Part shown: in pieces, positions 13,021-23,798 of the stretch
Numbering within the stretch: the stretch's first letter is position 1
Layout of the letters: every line of letters starts with the position of its first letter
Origin: Diploscapter coronatus
Lineage: Eukaryota; Nematoda; Chromadorea; Rhabditida; Rhabditidae
Length of the DNA stretch: 64,000 bases
Reading direction: 5' to 3'
Assembly: GCA_964036155.1 (NCBI GenBank)
Contig: OZ038423.1
Span: 70,943,249 to 71,007,248, forward strand
Made by a program: the position numbers and the translations under genes
The notes under the pieces: generated by a model
Databases searched by the model: none
What the model was told of the DNA's origin: nothing
The model's input: the letters and a program-made list of their open reading frames with translations, nothing else

Positions 13021-15176
13021 ATGAAATCAGTCATCGTCTGCCTTCTAGTCCGAATTGCGACTTCATGCATGACAACTCCCGACATGGACCTACCACCTCT
13101 GAAAACCACAACGATGCTAGAAGACACAACAACCGAAGAGGAGACACAAGGTACGTCTATGGGAAAATCTACAATTCAAACGACAGATATCGCCGAAACG
13201 AGGATTATGTGAATGCAATTGTATGTAGCGGAACATTAATGACAACTTTTTAAAATATCTCAAGAAAGAAGTAGGAAACAGACATTCTAACAATTTTTAT
13301 TGAACATACTCCCGTTTCTCATGAGCTACAACTAATATTTTTATACGCGTCGACAACCTGAAATGTCGGAATGCCGGAACGTTTCTTTCCTCATTCTATT
13401 TTCCCTACTCTAGTCTCTCCTTGCCTATCATTAACTACGAGTCCGACATTATGATATTTGCAAATCGCCCTGCGCGTCCATTGATGAACAAACGTCTTGC
13501 TTTGCAAGAAAGATGATGAGATAGAATTAGGATCAGACGATTAGAAACAACATTGTCAACGAGTAGCAGCACCGCCACAACGACAACTCCAAGAACAACA
13601 ACGACAAGTCCAACGACGACAAGTTCAACAACAACTTCAACGACGACGACGACAACAACGACGACAAGTTCAACAACAACTTCAACAACAAGTCCAACGA
13701 CAACTACATGCATTCGTAAGTTATCATTTTTGAAAGCGATCTATACATTTATCATCCATCAAAATTGTCACAATTCAAAAGTAGATTAAAGTACCTACAA
13801 AAGTAAATGTATTTTTAAAAAAAATGTTACCTGCATTCGCTTGCTGAGTAAAATGCAATCCCAGATCAAATTGTTAGCAACTGCTCATTACTTCAACATG
13901 GTCTTATAATGATAAAACGCCAATAATGAATTTGCAGCATCGACATGCCCTGCCCCGTTCATGTTTGTCTACGACAGTTGTTTCGTAAGTAAGCACATTC
14001 AAATGAATGGCAAATGCAAGTTGCAGTATCACGAAGAAACCATAGGTGGCACGATGTATAATGGATATGACGGTGCATTGGCTGCTTGTCAAGGGTTCAA
14101 CCCAGCTTCTCACCTGTGGTATCCCACAAGTCAGGCACAGAGAGATGCAGTCGCTGCAAGTATGTTATCAAACGTTATTTAGAGTCAACGCATTTGCACA
14201 ACAGATACGAATCTACTCGATCATTGTTATAATTAGTTTCACATACAAATTTGGCGATTTTTTTGCTAATATGAAATGTAGGTTATCATAAATTTTGTCC
14301 TGATCTAGAGTTTATTTCGAAGTGTAACATATTTAAATACAAATTCTACCAATTCCATAGAACCAATACCCTAATGAGCCATATTGGAAGTTGCGCATAA
14401 TTTTCACGCAGTAAAATAATATTTTTTATTTTCAGCCTATGATAGTGGAACCGAATCCTTTTATATTGGAGTCATAGAAGATCCACCGGGCGTATGCTAA
14501 GCCATATTTAGTGTCTAGGTACATAATGATAATCATCTTCTTAACAGAGTGATGTGTGGGTGTATGGAGATGGAACCTCATTAACTTGGACGGAGTGGGG
14601 GACGAATCGTAAGTAGGCAATTTATTGATAAGTAGAGTTCATTTTATTTGCAGAACCAAACGGTGGCGCGAGTGAGACATGTGTAAGTTTTTTTAAAGAG
14701 AAGTGTAACAGTCAATGTTAAAGAGCATATCAATACGTTGCATATGTAATAAGTAAAAAGTAAAATTTTCAACAGTTGACATATACAACTATAAGGTCTA
14801 TTGTACTTTTTGCCCCTGAGTTACCCTTACCCTCTTTTAGTTTTTACCTCCTTTTTCTCTTCCCCTTGCTATTTTTCAGAAAATGGGGTAAAATACAAGA
14901 GGCCAACCATAAATAAACATGTTATACGTAGAGCTAATAACATCATTGTATTTTTCTATACTCTGCATACATAGAGGGAGATAACATAAATAATCGCTTA
15001 AGGAGATGAGTTATGCATCAATATTAATCTTAGGTTGTCATTCGTCCAATATCATATACAGAATGGCAGGATGTTGGTTGTGGCAGGTAAGTGAATCAAA
15101 GCCATTCCTTTATATTAATTCATTAAAATTTAGCTCCTATACCCGCCTTCTTTGTCAGATGGATTCCGTTTGCTAA
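13021..15176 (+). CDS. secreted C-type lectin-domain protein (clec family)
   Basis: Exons at about 13021-13150, 13545-13715, 13938-14159, 14436-14491, 14548-14608, 14654-14682, 15034-15086 and 15134-15176 join with matching phases. The protein starts with a short hydrophobic signal (MKSVIVCLLV), followed by a Thr/Pro-rich mucin-like stalk (13545-13700, runs of ACA/ACG codons). The lectin domain begins CPAPFMFVYDSCF and includes the typical GALAACQGF helix, YIGV, the Trp-rich SLTWTEWG, and a terminal WQDVGCG then LLCQ, whose Cys residues fit the conserved disulphides. A PNGG motif at about 14660 stands where EPN/QPD-type sugar-binding loops occur (reads QPNGG), so carbohydrate binding is possible but not proven. 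Nematode clec genes are a large family used in gut and cuticle defence. The stalk should be heavily O-glycosylated. Confidence 0.88.
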
Positions 15177-15289
15177 AATATTCTGTCAGATATCAAATGT
15201 TCAACATAGCAATAAATTTTGAATAGCATCATGACTCTTAATCATTAATAATTATATTCATGCATCTCTAGACACAGCTTAATTTTTAA

Positions 15290-16856
15290 GACGCATTCTT
15301 TGAATAACCCGAACAAAATATAAAGAGTGACCGGACAACTGCAAAAGTGTCTCGGATCCGAACTAAACTTATATGGTGGATACACCCATGGACCCTAATC
15401 ACAAAAATGGGGAGATCAGGCCCCGCCCCCAAAAGTGGACGGGGCTAGGTGGGGGTCAAAGTTGAGCATTTTAACTGCAAACAGGGGGTATAAATAAAAC
15501 TTTTGCTATAAAAGATTTTCGAAAAGTTTAAAAAGGATGAACATGATCATGGAATGTACTTTCTAAAAATATAATGGTTTAGGGGGTCAGCCACTTGCTT
15601 GGAGTTGAAGGGGGTCCCAAAGTCAAAAAGCGCCAAAAATGGCAGTTTCAAAATATGCATATTTTGCAGAAAATCGATTTTCCTGAAAAGTTTAGGGGGA
15701 GTTCCGAAAATCTAATGCTATATTCGGATTCTACGTATCAAATTACCCTAAAATCAGCCCTAAAAAGCATGAATTAGGCGGGACATTTTAAAAAAAAATC
15801 AATCAAATAGGCGTGGCCTGAGGGTCGAATTTTTACAAAAATCGATCGGAGAAATTCAAATAATACACCAATTGATAGCCCTGGAAAAACTAAGCAACTT
15901 TTGTGAAGACACCATATGGTTATCTATTATGGTATAGGAGTGGTACCTCAAAAACCAAAATTTAATGTCAATTTTCAAGTAAATGATACAAGGATATTTC
16001 CATAGGTGGTCTACCATGGACCCATATAATAACATGGTAAAGTGGTAGCACGGTACTCTAGGAAGCAAAAATGAAGTATTGCCCTCCAACTACTATATTC
16101 CGAAAAGATTTTTCGAATTCGTTTGATTTTCGAAAAGTTATGAATTTTTGAAGATTTTTGTCATTTTCGTGGGTCTGGCCCCTTCAAATCTCCATACCAC
16201 GCATACCATAATAGCTAGACCCAAGGTGTCTTCACAAAAGTTGCTCAGTTTGATGAGATCTATCAATTGGTATACATATTGTGGGGTCTAACCCTCAAAA
16301 TTGAAATTTCGATTTTTGGGTCGCCAACTTTGGTGCAATGGTAAAGTGTAGGGTCATACCTAACCTATCGATTTTATGACTGATATTAGTGTAATTTTAC
16401 CTGGAGAATCCAAATATGCAATAAAATTTTGCTGGCAAATAACAAATCTTCGAGTTATGGGCGATTTTATGCAAAAAATGTATGTGTTTTGAAACTGCCA
16501 TTTTAAAATTTTTTTACTTTAGGACCCCCTCCAGTCCCAAACAAGTGGTCGACTCTCTAAAGTCTATATATTTTTAGAAAGTACATTCCATGGTTATGTT
16601 GATCCTTTTTAAATTTTTCGAAAATCTTTTATAGCAAAAAAGTCCTCTTTGTACCCCCTGGGGATGTCAAATCGTCAAAACACCCAACTTTGACCCCCAC
16701 GTAGCCCCGCCCACAAAAGGGAGCGAGGCCTAATCTCCCCATTTTTGTGATTAGGGTCCATGGGTGTATCCACCATATAAGTTTGGTTCGGATCCGAGAC
16801 ACTTTTGCAGTTGTCCGGCCGCTCTTTATATTTTGTTCGGTTACTCAAAGAATGCG
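15290..16856. mobile_element. 1.57-kb foldback element (near-complete palindrome)
   Basis: The left end starts ACGCATTCTTTGA (15291) and the right end finishes TCAAAGAATGCGT (16856). Arms of about 365 bp (15290-15655 and 16490-16856) are imperfect inverted copies, including the block GGACAACTGCAAAAGTGTCTC and its mirror at about 16795. A second mirrored pair lies inside (about 15870-15950 and 16200-16275, around CAACTTTTGTGAAGACACC), so almost the whole element could fold on itself around about 16073. TTAA precedes the left end and follows the right end (offset by one base), which may be a piggyBac-type target duplication. No transposase frame is visible. It lies about 115 bp after the lectin stop. 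Confidence 0.85.
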
Positions 16857-18175
16857 TTTTAATACATTTTTATTTCGTTCACATTGTGGAGTTTTCAAAC
16901 TTACATAAATCTCTCAAATGTCAGACTAATTGTAAATCTGATTGAATTAATAAAGCTAGATATTTTATTTTTACCCTTTACTATTTCATAACGCCTTTGC
17001 TAATTAATTAAATTATCCATCAAGGCCGTTTTAGAGAAGATTTTCAGTATTCTATCTGCTCACCTATCCAACTTCAGGGCCTAGACTCAAGTTTAACTTA
17101 CAACCCTTATAAGCTATCTTGTAAGTTCATTTATAAGGGTTGTAAATTTTCAGCTTACAAGGGTTGTAAGTTGAACTTGAGTCCGAGCCCAGTTCTTAAA
17201 TCGTTTGAGCGAAGTCCTGCCTTTCTCTAAATTCGGCATCGTAAAAATTTATTCCCACCAAAATCGCTTTCCTAGTTAAAGTTAAATTCTTCATCTAATA
17301 TTGGGTTGTTCGATAATTTCTGAGACACTCGAAAATGTGCGCCTATTTTTCTTAGGGTTGAATTCAAAAATTCTTTTGTGGATACATGAAAGTTGACTCT
17401 CACCCTCCAACTGCATTCTATTTTCCATCGAGTTCTTCATTCTATTAATGCGAAATACCTCTGAGTAATTTTGCTGCACATGCGGATCTGAAGTCATGCA
17501 TTATCGCTCTTTACTAACATATTGGTAAGTGGTTACGAGTTATATTTGGTGTATTTAGGGAGTAGGCATCCTCATCTGTCTATTGCTTATATGCCACTTT
17601 CACCGGTTCGCAGTTTCGCAACAACTGTAGCAGAAGGGCTAGAAACTGGGCAATCGAGAGGGGTATAGTAGTTGTACACCAGTGGGTACCTACCCTATTT
17701 GAATTGACTTGATGATAAAATAGGAATATTTTGTCGAAAAGTTAATAAGTCTCTCAGAAGCCATCGAACAACCTAATAATATCGTACGCAAAATACACAG
17801 GGTTTAGTCTCATTTTATTTTTCCTTCACCTAATCCACAGAAAGATTTAAATTTTGCTCATTTTATTCCCTTCGACCTATTGTTGTTTTCTACTTAGAAA
17901 TACCGGAAAAATAAATAACGAAAAAACTCGACAGGAAATGTTAGCCATGATGCATTCTTACAGCAAGAAATTTCAAGATTACTTTAATCCAGTGTGAAAT
18001 CAAATTCAAAAAGTGAGAGGGTCTCGATGGGGTTTTATCTTCTATTGGAATTTCTATTCATGTTGGGATGATCTCTTATAAATAGATGAGAAGTAGCGAA
18101 GTGGTATAATTTTATTATCTTCAGAACTTATATTTACTGTATCCAGTTATGTTCTAGTTCTGAGCGAAGGCTAAG
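16857..18175. other. spacer upstream of the chemoreceptor
   Basis: No supported gene. The stretch at about 17555-17630 has a short open frame with a hydrophobic run after a TTTAG, but it ends within 25 codons and has no partner exon. It contains the small foldback at 17085-17185, described separately. The 3' part should hold the promoter of the chemoreceptor. Confidence 0.45.
17085..17185. repeat. small foldback repeat
   Basis: ACTCAAGTTTAACTTACAACCC (about 17092) is mirrored by GGGTTGTAAGTTGAACTTGAGT (about 17160). A third partial copy (TTATAAGGGTTGTAAA, about 17130) lies between. The unit forms a stem of about 22 bp and carries no coding sequence. It is probably the remnant of a miniature inverted-repeat element. 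Confidence 0.6.
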
Positions 18176-20052
18176 ATGTGGACTTCTCAAATCGACGCAG
18201 ACGGGCACTACTCATTGTTTATCACACCCCTACATTACTATCAGACGTATATCGGTTGTGTTATCTCGGTGCTGGCCAATAGTGCACTTGTTTATATAAT
18301 TCTCAGCCGACCCCACCAGAAGATGGGTAATTACAAGTACGTGGTGCTAGCGTTCGTCTGCTTCGATATCTCGTACAGTCTGGTGGATGTCATTACCAAA
18401 CCCGTAAGTAACGCTAAAAACTGTCTTAGGATGTTTTCAGATCTTGATCATGATCGCGTGATCAAGGCTGAAATAGAGTGAGAAAGGCAGAGAGACTTGA
18501 TCAGGCTTTTGATCACGTCTCTTTAATTTTCCGATGCTATTTTCCCATGATCAAGACCTGAAAGTCCCTTATGCAACAGAAATTTCAGGGACTCTACTAT
18601 TACAAACAAGCGTTCGTCTTATTGTCTTCAGGCGGCCTATTTTCATACCCAGCTCCAATCGGCGTCTTCGGAGTCTGTCTTTGGACTGCATTCTTCGCCA
18701 TGTCATTCTTACTGCTAGCAGTCCATTTCTTCTATCGATATCTGTCAATAACCAAGCAAGGATTTTTACAATGATTCTAATTCTTATAATGAATTACAGT
18801 GTGAAGTACATGTACCTATTCACCCTGAAATACGCTTGGGTTTGGGTTGCCGTAGTTGCCCTAGGCAGTCTGGATTATGCGTTAACTTGTTGGTTCACAA
18901 TGTACCCGACGGAGACTGTATTCAATTTTGTCATCTTCTTACAAAAACAGTATTCTATAGACGTACGATTTTCTCGAGGACACTATACAAGAGAACTTCA
19001 ACATTTCCGCGCGAAACTTGGGGTTCATATCGTCTGTTTACTGGGTTTTGTGACATACATCGGTTTATCGAAAATTTCACAACTTTTAGATCTCAAACAA
19101 CAACACGATACAAATGAGCTATCGTGACTTTTTCGGAATGATAAACATATTCATCCTCGAGGTAACAGATTTCATCGGCTCATAGAAAAAAGACATCGGT
19201 TTTTTTCTTTTCTTCTCTTGCTTCCCCATACTATTTCTTAAAAAAACCGGTGTCTTTTTCTAGGAGCCGATTTCATCAAATCAAAAAAATGAAAATGATA
19301 AATTTATTTAGTGCGGGACGTTTAGCGCGATGATCTATTGTGGGTACAGAAGTCAAAGAGCTTTGAGTAAATTCGACACGGTGCTTAGCCCCTCGACACA
19401 AGCTCGGCAGAAATCGCTACTGAAAGCCCTCGTAATTCAAGTATGGCTATAATTTTAGGGAGTTATACCTAGAGCATAAATGCATTTATGAAAAAATAAG
19501 CTTCAACTTTGGAGTATAAAGATTTTTTTCCAATACAGAAAGAACTAGTGTTATATTATAATTGTTCAGCAAGTACCCTTCATTTCAAAGAAACGGCTCA
19601 TGCGTCTTTTTACTATTTTTAAAAAATTTTCTTTATGGTCACGTCTTCAGAAATACGCTATTACCTCCAACAAAATAGAAAAGACGCACGCAACGAGATA
19701 TTATTTGTGAGTGCGTCCAGGTGTACTTGACAGATTCTAAGAAATTGCACCGTTTTATTGAAATGGAGAGTAACTATTATCGGAAATAACTTGATTTAGA
19801 CGATGGTCCCCCTGTTTCTCGCCTACATCCCCTGCTGGGTCGGTTTCTCGCTACCCTTGACGCCCTTTGAAGTTTCCAAGTATCGCCATTTCATGTTATT
19901 TGGTGAAGAGTCGAAATTTTAGAGTAACATCAAATAACGTGGTGATTACCGCGGTAACGCTATTCCCCATCTGCGACTGTATAGTGATCATCTACTACGT
20001 GAAAGCTTTCAGAGACGTTAGCCCATGCTTTATTCGAAAAAAGCGCGTGTAA
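18176..20052 (+). CDS. seven-transmembrane chemoreceptor (Str/Srj-like class)
   Basis: From ATG at 18176 the exons give TM1 (YIGCVISVLANSALVYIIL) followed by RPHQKMGNYKYVVLAF, TM2 and the family-like FDISYS. Exon 2 (from about 18588) holds TM3 with HFFYRYLSI. Exon 3 follows a probable GC-AG intron (18759-18800, donor GCAAG) and holds TM4. Later exons give CGTFSAMIYCGYRSQRALS and QKSLLKALVIQ, then TM6 (TMVPLFLAYIPCWVG), and TM7 with LFPICDCIVIIYYVKAFRD before TAA at 20050-20052. The 'LQ..L.KALVIQ' and 'FP..D..V..Y.VK.FR' blocks are typical of nematode Str-superfamily receptors, which sense odorants in ciliated neurons. The exon between about 18960 and 19160 has the least certain borders. I see no stop within the spliced frame, but this family often decays and one missed frameshift is possible. 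Confidence 0.82.
19177..19268. mobile_element. 92-bp miniature inverted-repeat element with 9-bp direct repeats
   Basis: GATTTCATC occurs at 19168-19176 and 19269-19277, directly flanking a hairpin. Its ends read GGCTCATAGAAAAAAGACA and, inverted, GGCTCCTAGAAAAAGACAC. A 9-bp target duplication suits Mutator-like elements, although the unit is very short. It lies within an intron of the chemoreceptor gene. Confidence 0.65.
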
Positions 20053-20633
20053 ATGTATTTTAGACCCTGATCGAGATACTTGGGAACATTCCATATCTGA
20101 ACTGTTGGGTTGTTAAGATTCAACCGGATTCTCGAAGTACGAAAAACAACAAAGTGCACAACAACTCTCAGTCGAATAATAAGCGATGTTCAACCCTGGC
20201 GACTTGTTGATGATCTCAATTTTTGTCGATGTTACGTATAAAATTTGTAAATTCCTAGTATATTTTATATATAGTATATCAGAAAATCAAGCTCATGATA
20301 ACTTTGATCAGAGGCGTGCGAATTCGGTTTTCAAAAATTTTCCTTTTTGGTTATTTTTAAAGTGATAATGCAAAATTTGAATCCAATTAGTGCATCGAAA
20401 GTGACGAAGTGACGATTAGTAATTGTTACTCATATACGTCTTCTATCCTCTACTGTAAGAAATGAAGATCATCATTTTCTTCTCGCTTCAGGGCATAAAA
20501 TTTGCAGAATTTTGAATATTATCACTAATTCGAATTAAAAATTTAGTTTGGGAATTCAATCTGTTTGAGAAAATAAGGACGGAAAATGAAGTGAAGAAAA
20601 AGTAATTCCAATTAGGAATTTGAAGAGGAAAAA
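20053..20633. other. spacer between chemoreceptor and transposase relic
   Basis: AT-rich, no supported gene. It contains one exact copy of the dispersed TGAAGATCA motif at 20463. Confidence 0.5.
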
Positions 20634-21178
20634 TCAATCTTTATGTTTGCCATTAAAAATTTGAATGTAGTTTTGTCCCAAACCCAGCCTTGTGATATTC
20701 CTTTTTGTATTCGATTGTTCCTTTTTGAAAACTAAAAAAGTGCAATTTTCGCATTGGCTGTTTGTGAAGCTACAGTTGTAGGCCTTGTTGCCATTGTTTG
20801 ATCTAAATTTATTGAATATTTGAAAATTCATAGCTTGAAGTACAATGTGGAAAATAAATACTGTTGACAAAATATTTTTCGCCGTAAAAACGGAATAAGC
20901 GTTCAAATGAAAAGCAGAGATATCTGGAGCAATTATACGGTCGTTTTGACGGTTTGGTGGCAGCCTCCACAGTGAAGGTTTTTTCATCGCCGTACACAAC
21001 AGTCGAATGCGTACCAGCAAAAAATCGTTGCAGCAACTGCTTATATCTTTGAACCCGTACGACCATATCATTGGGGGTCAAATCGTGACGTTTTGAGCAG
21101 CCGAGCGATTGTTGCATTGCTGTATCCTTGCTTGTGAAACTCGATGATTATAAAGCGCTTTGTACTCGGGGCTGCCAT
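20634..21178 (-). pseudogene. degenerate mariner-type transposase
   Basis: From ATG at 21178 the - strand reads MAAPSTKRFIIIEFHKQG, with a helix-turn-helix start typical of mariner/IS630 transposases (SNATIARLLK), then stops early. A second frame carries YKQLLQRFFAGTHST followed by DEKTFTVEAAT, the DDE-region signature, and a third frame continues NRQNDRI and DISAFH. The shifts between frames and the missing middle show it is inactive. The downstream frame runs to a stop near 20634 without the second and third catalytic Asp/Glu being recognisable. No clear terminal repeats were found. Age or family assignment needs alignment. Confidence 0.85.
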
Positions 21179-21857
21179 TCGGAAATTAACAACTGAAATC
21201 CTTTAAAATTAGGATAAACAACTAAAGCAAAACACGGCGATTTCATTTTAAAAAATAAATAATAAAAAACGACGTCATTTATGCAAACGGCGTTGTAAAG
21301 TTGTCAACAGTATCTTTTCTATCCTGTAATAATGAAAATTAGAGAATATTATCAAATCTGGAAGGCATGGTGAGAAGCTCCAAGATTTCCATAAGACTAG
21401 CAAGCATTTCGTATTTCGCAATAGTCAATCTGTCATGAATTGCGATCTTCGATTTTTTTACGTTTTCAGATTGAATCTATCCCCGATGCGAGAAAATGTT
21501 TTCCTTTCCTCTCCCTCGCACTTTTCTGCCTCGAGATAAAGGGCAGCTGGTCTTGCTACCCAACACATTTCATCGAACGCCTAACCCCGATTTGTTTATA
21601 TTTGAATTTTCTCTTTTTGTAATAAAGGTTTAAATTACCCAAGCTCGGGGTGCTAGTCATCAACTGTCTAATCAATTAGTCTAATTCCCTAAACCACTTA
21701 ACTGCACTCACACGGGAGCTGGACTAACCACCCCCTATCGCTTATTATACAGTCATCAACGGCGCATAAATCGATTTTCTTTACACACACACGTTGTCTC
21801 TTTTAAAATTCTCATCGACTAGAATCATTCGCTCTATTTTACAATCAGAGCTAGGAG
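21179..21857. other. spacer upstream of the kinase
   Basis: No supported gene. It likely contains the outer part of the mariner copy and the kinase promoter. An acceptor-like TACAATCAG precedes the kinase ATG by 10 bases (about 21841-21848) and may be the trans-splice site. Confidence 0.45.
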
Positions 21858-23201
21858 ATGTATTCCGGTGATATTCTGGAAAGTCCTGCTGGGAACTACG
21901 AGATCGTCGAAGAACTTGGCAATGGAGCGTTCGGTACCGTCTACCTTACAAAATTCACTAGATACAATTGGAGGAGACCTAAGAAAACAGCGGTCAAGGA
22001 AATCGCCAATTCGCTCAACTCCGACTTCCGGAATATCAATGCTTGCCTGAGAGAGGCGCAACTTATGAAGCAGATTTCGGATTCATCTAGAAGCAATCAC
22101 GTCGTCAGATACTACGAATCATTTATCAGTCAGGTTGATTCCTTTGACGGACCAAATTATCGAGGTCTATTCATCGCTATGGAATACTGCTCTAACGGGG
22201 ATTTGGCGAACAAAGTCGGTGAAAAAATCAATATGGGGAGACGATTTGGCAGGTGTGTAATAAAATATAACCGACTACTAAAGAATTCGCCGATCTAATT
22301 ATTTCTTGTGCTCAGTTTCGGAAAATTAAACTAAATTTTGAAGATACAAAATACCCAATAGAAGTTAAGGGCTGAATAAAAGTCATTTTAAAAATATGCA
22401 TTTTATAAGATATTTTTAGGCCTCTCATTTATAACTACATCTACCAAATTGCTGACGGAATTGAGACGCTCCATCGAAACGGTATTGTGCACCGCGACTT
22501 AAAACCCGGCAATATTCTGGTTGATCACTATGGGAACAGGGATGTGCTCAAAATTACTGACTTCGGACTTGCTAAAATGCTCAATGAACAGAACGTTGGA
22601 GGATATTACCCGAGAACGTATGGAACCCCTCTCTATATGGCACCGGAACAGGAAGACGGTGACCCATGCAGGTAGTGTTCTTAAATTCGAAATTTTAAAT
22701 TCAAATAAGTAAAATAAAGTTTCATAGGCGAAACCTACTTTCTGTAAGAAAATCATTTTTTCTAAGAAATATAGAATAAGTCATACGCTACTTTCAACTC
22801 CAAACCTTTGCAAATAAGCAGTAAATTAGCGAAATAATGGATATATTTCCGTTCATATTTAAAATTCCCTAATCAAGTTGTCAAATTTCCTAGTCCTAAA
22901 ATTCACATTTAGATTCCCCGTTGATATCTGGGCGATTGGATTGATTTTCTACGAGCTATGCATTAGCCCCGATGAGTTCACGGAAGAAATTCGCGATCAG
23001 ATAATCTGCGAGAATAGGGAAAATTTGCCTGATCGGTTTCCGGAAGCGGTAACTAATTTTTTTTCTATTCTAATCCAGAATTTAAAAAATAAACAAGTTT
23101 AGGACGAAATCTGGCTGAATAAAATGATCGCACTCAACCCGGAAGATCGAACGAGGGCATCGAATATCAAAAATACAGCCAGGAGAAGGATGGGCTCTTG
23201 A
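21858..23201 (+). CDS. Ser/Thr protein kinase, single-domain
   Basis: Exons 21858-22252, 22420-22671, 22913-23048 and 23103-23201 join cleanly and give about 294 residues, essentially only a kinase domain. All key elements are intact: glycine loop [15 protein letters not shown]-binding Lys in TAVKEI, catalytic [11 protein letters not shown] in [18 protein letters not shown] as the activation-segment end, and DIWAIG. The [10 protein letters not shown] segment and the ending [14 protein letters not shown] resemble NEK and eIF2-alpha-kinase-like groups, but there is no regulatory domain to decide. The C-terminus is basic (ARRRMGS). It reads as one of the many small nematode-expanded kinases. Substrate unknown. 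Confidence 0.88.
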
Positions 23202-23798
23202 AATGTCTAATATAGAGACTAGTATTCCTTTTATCTTCTACTTAATTTATAATAAATATGAGATTTTTGTTCACGCATTGTCAGATAAAATAGAAAGCAT
23301 AAAAAGAGTAAAAAAATTGAATAAAAAAGATAAAAACGGAAACTCTCCTTATCACAGGGACGTATGTGGTCCGTAAAATTGAGTCCCGGTCCAAACTTTT
23401 AAGCCCTGTGTATGAGACCCTTTTCCGGATAAAGAAGTTTGGATGTAGTGTCTCACGAGTAAAACTATATTCATGCATCTCTAAGCACGGCTTAATTTTT
23501 AAATAATTTCAAATTTGAAGTAAAATTTTTCATGAATTTAAACGTTCCTGAGACTTCCAGCGATCACTCTTAATTCATATATTTTTGACCTGTCAAATAT
23601 AAATTTATTGAGTAGCCCAGCCTGCCTTCTTATCTATCTTTCTACTTGGCCCTGCCATTCTATCTGATAGCTGATGACTTTTCGTCTTTCCACCCTCTTT
23701 ATCTATATTACATATTGACTTATCTCTAGACTTCTATCGCTATAAACAAAAATATTCCTAGTGTTTCAAAATAAGCTCATTTTAAAACCATTACGACT
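23202..23798. other. spacer between kinase and phospholipase
   Basis: An AATAAA-like poly(A) context (AATAAATATGAG, about 23250) follows the kinase stop. A segment at 23465-23501 (TATATTCATGCATCTCTA and onward to TTAATTTTTAA) closely matches 15253-15289, just outside the big foldback element. TCCAAACTT and AAGTTTGGA (about 23391 and 23436) form an inverted pair. No gene. Confidence 0.5.

Noticed and set aside
13553..13713. Simple ACA/ACG repeat resembling a microsatellite or satellite array
   Set aside because: It is in frame with the lectin gene and encodes its Thr-rich stalk, so it is coding low complexity.
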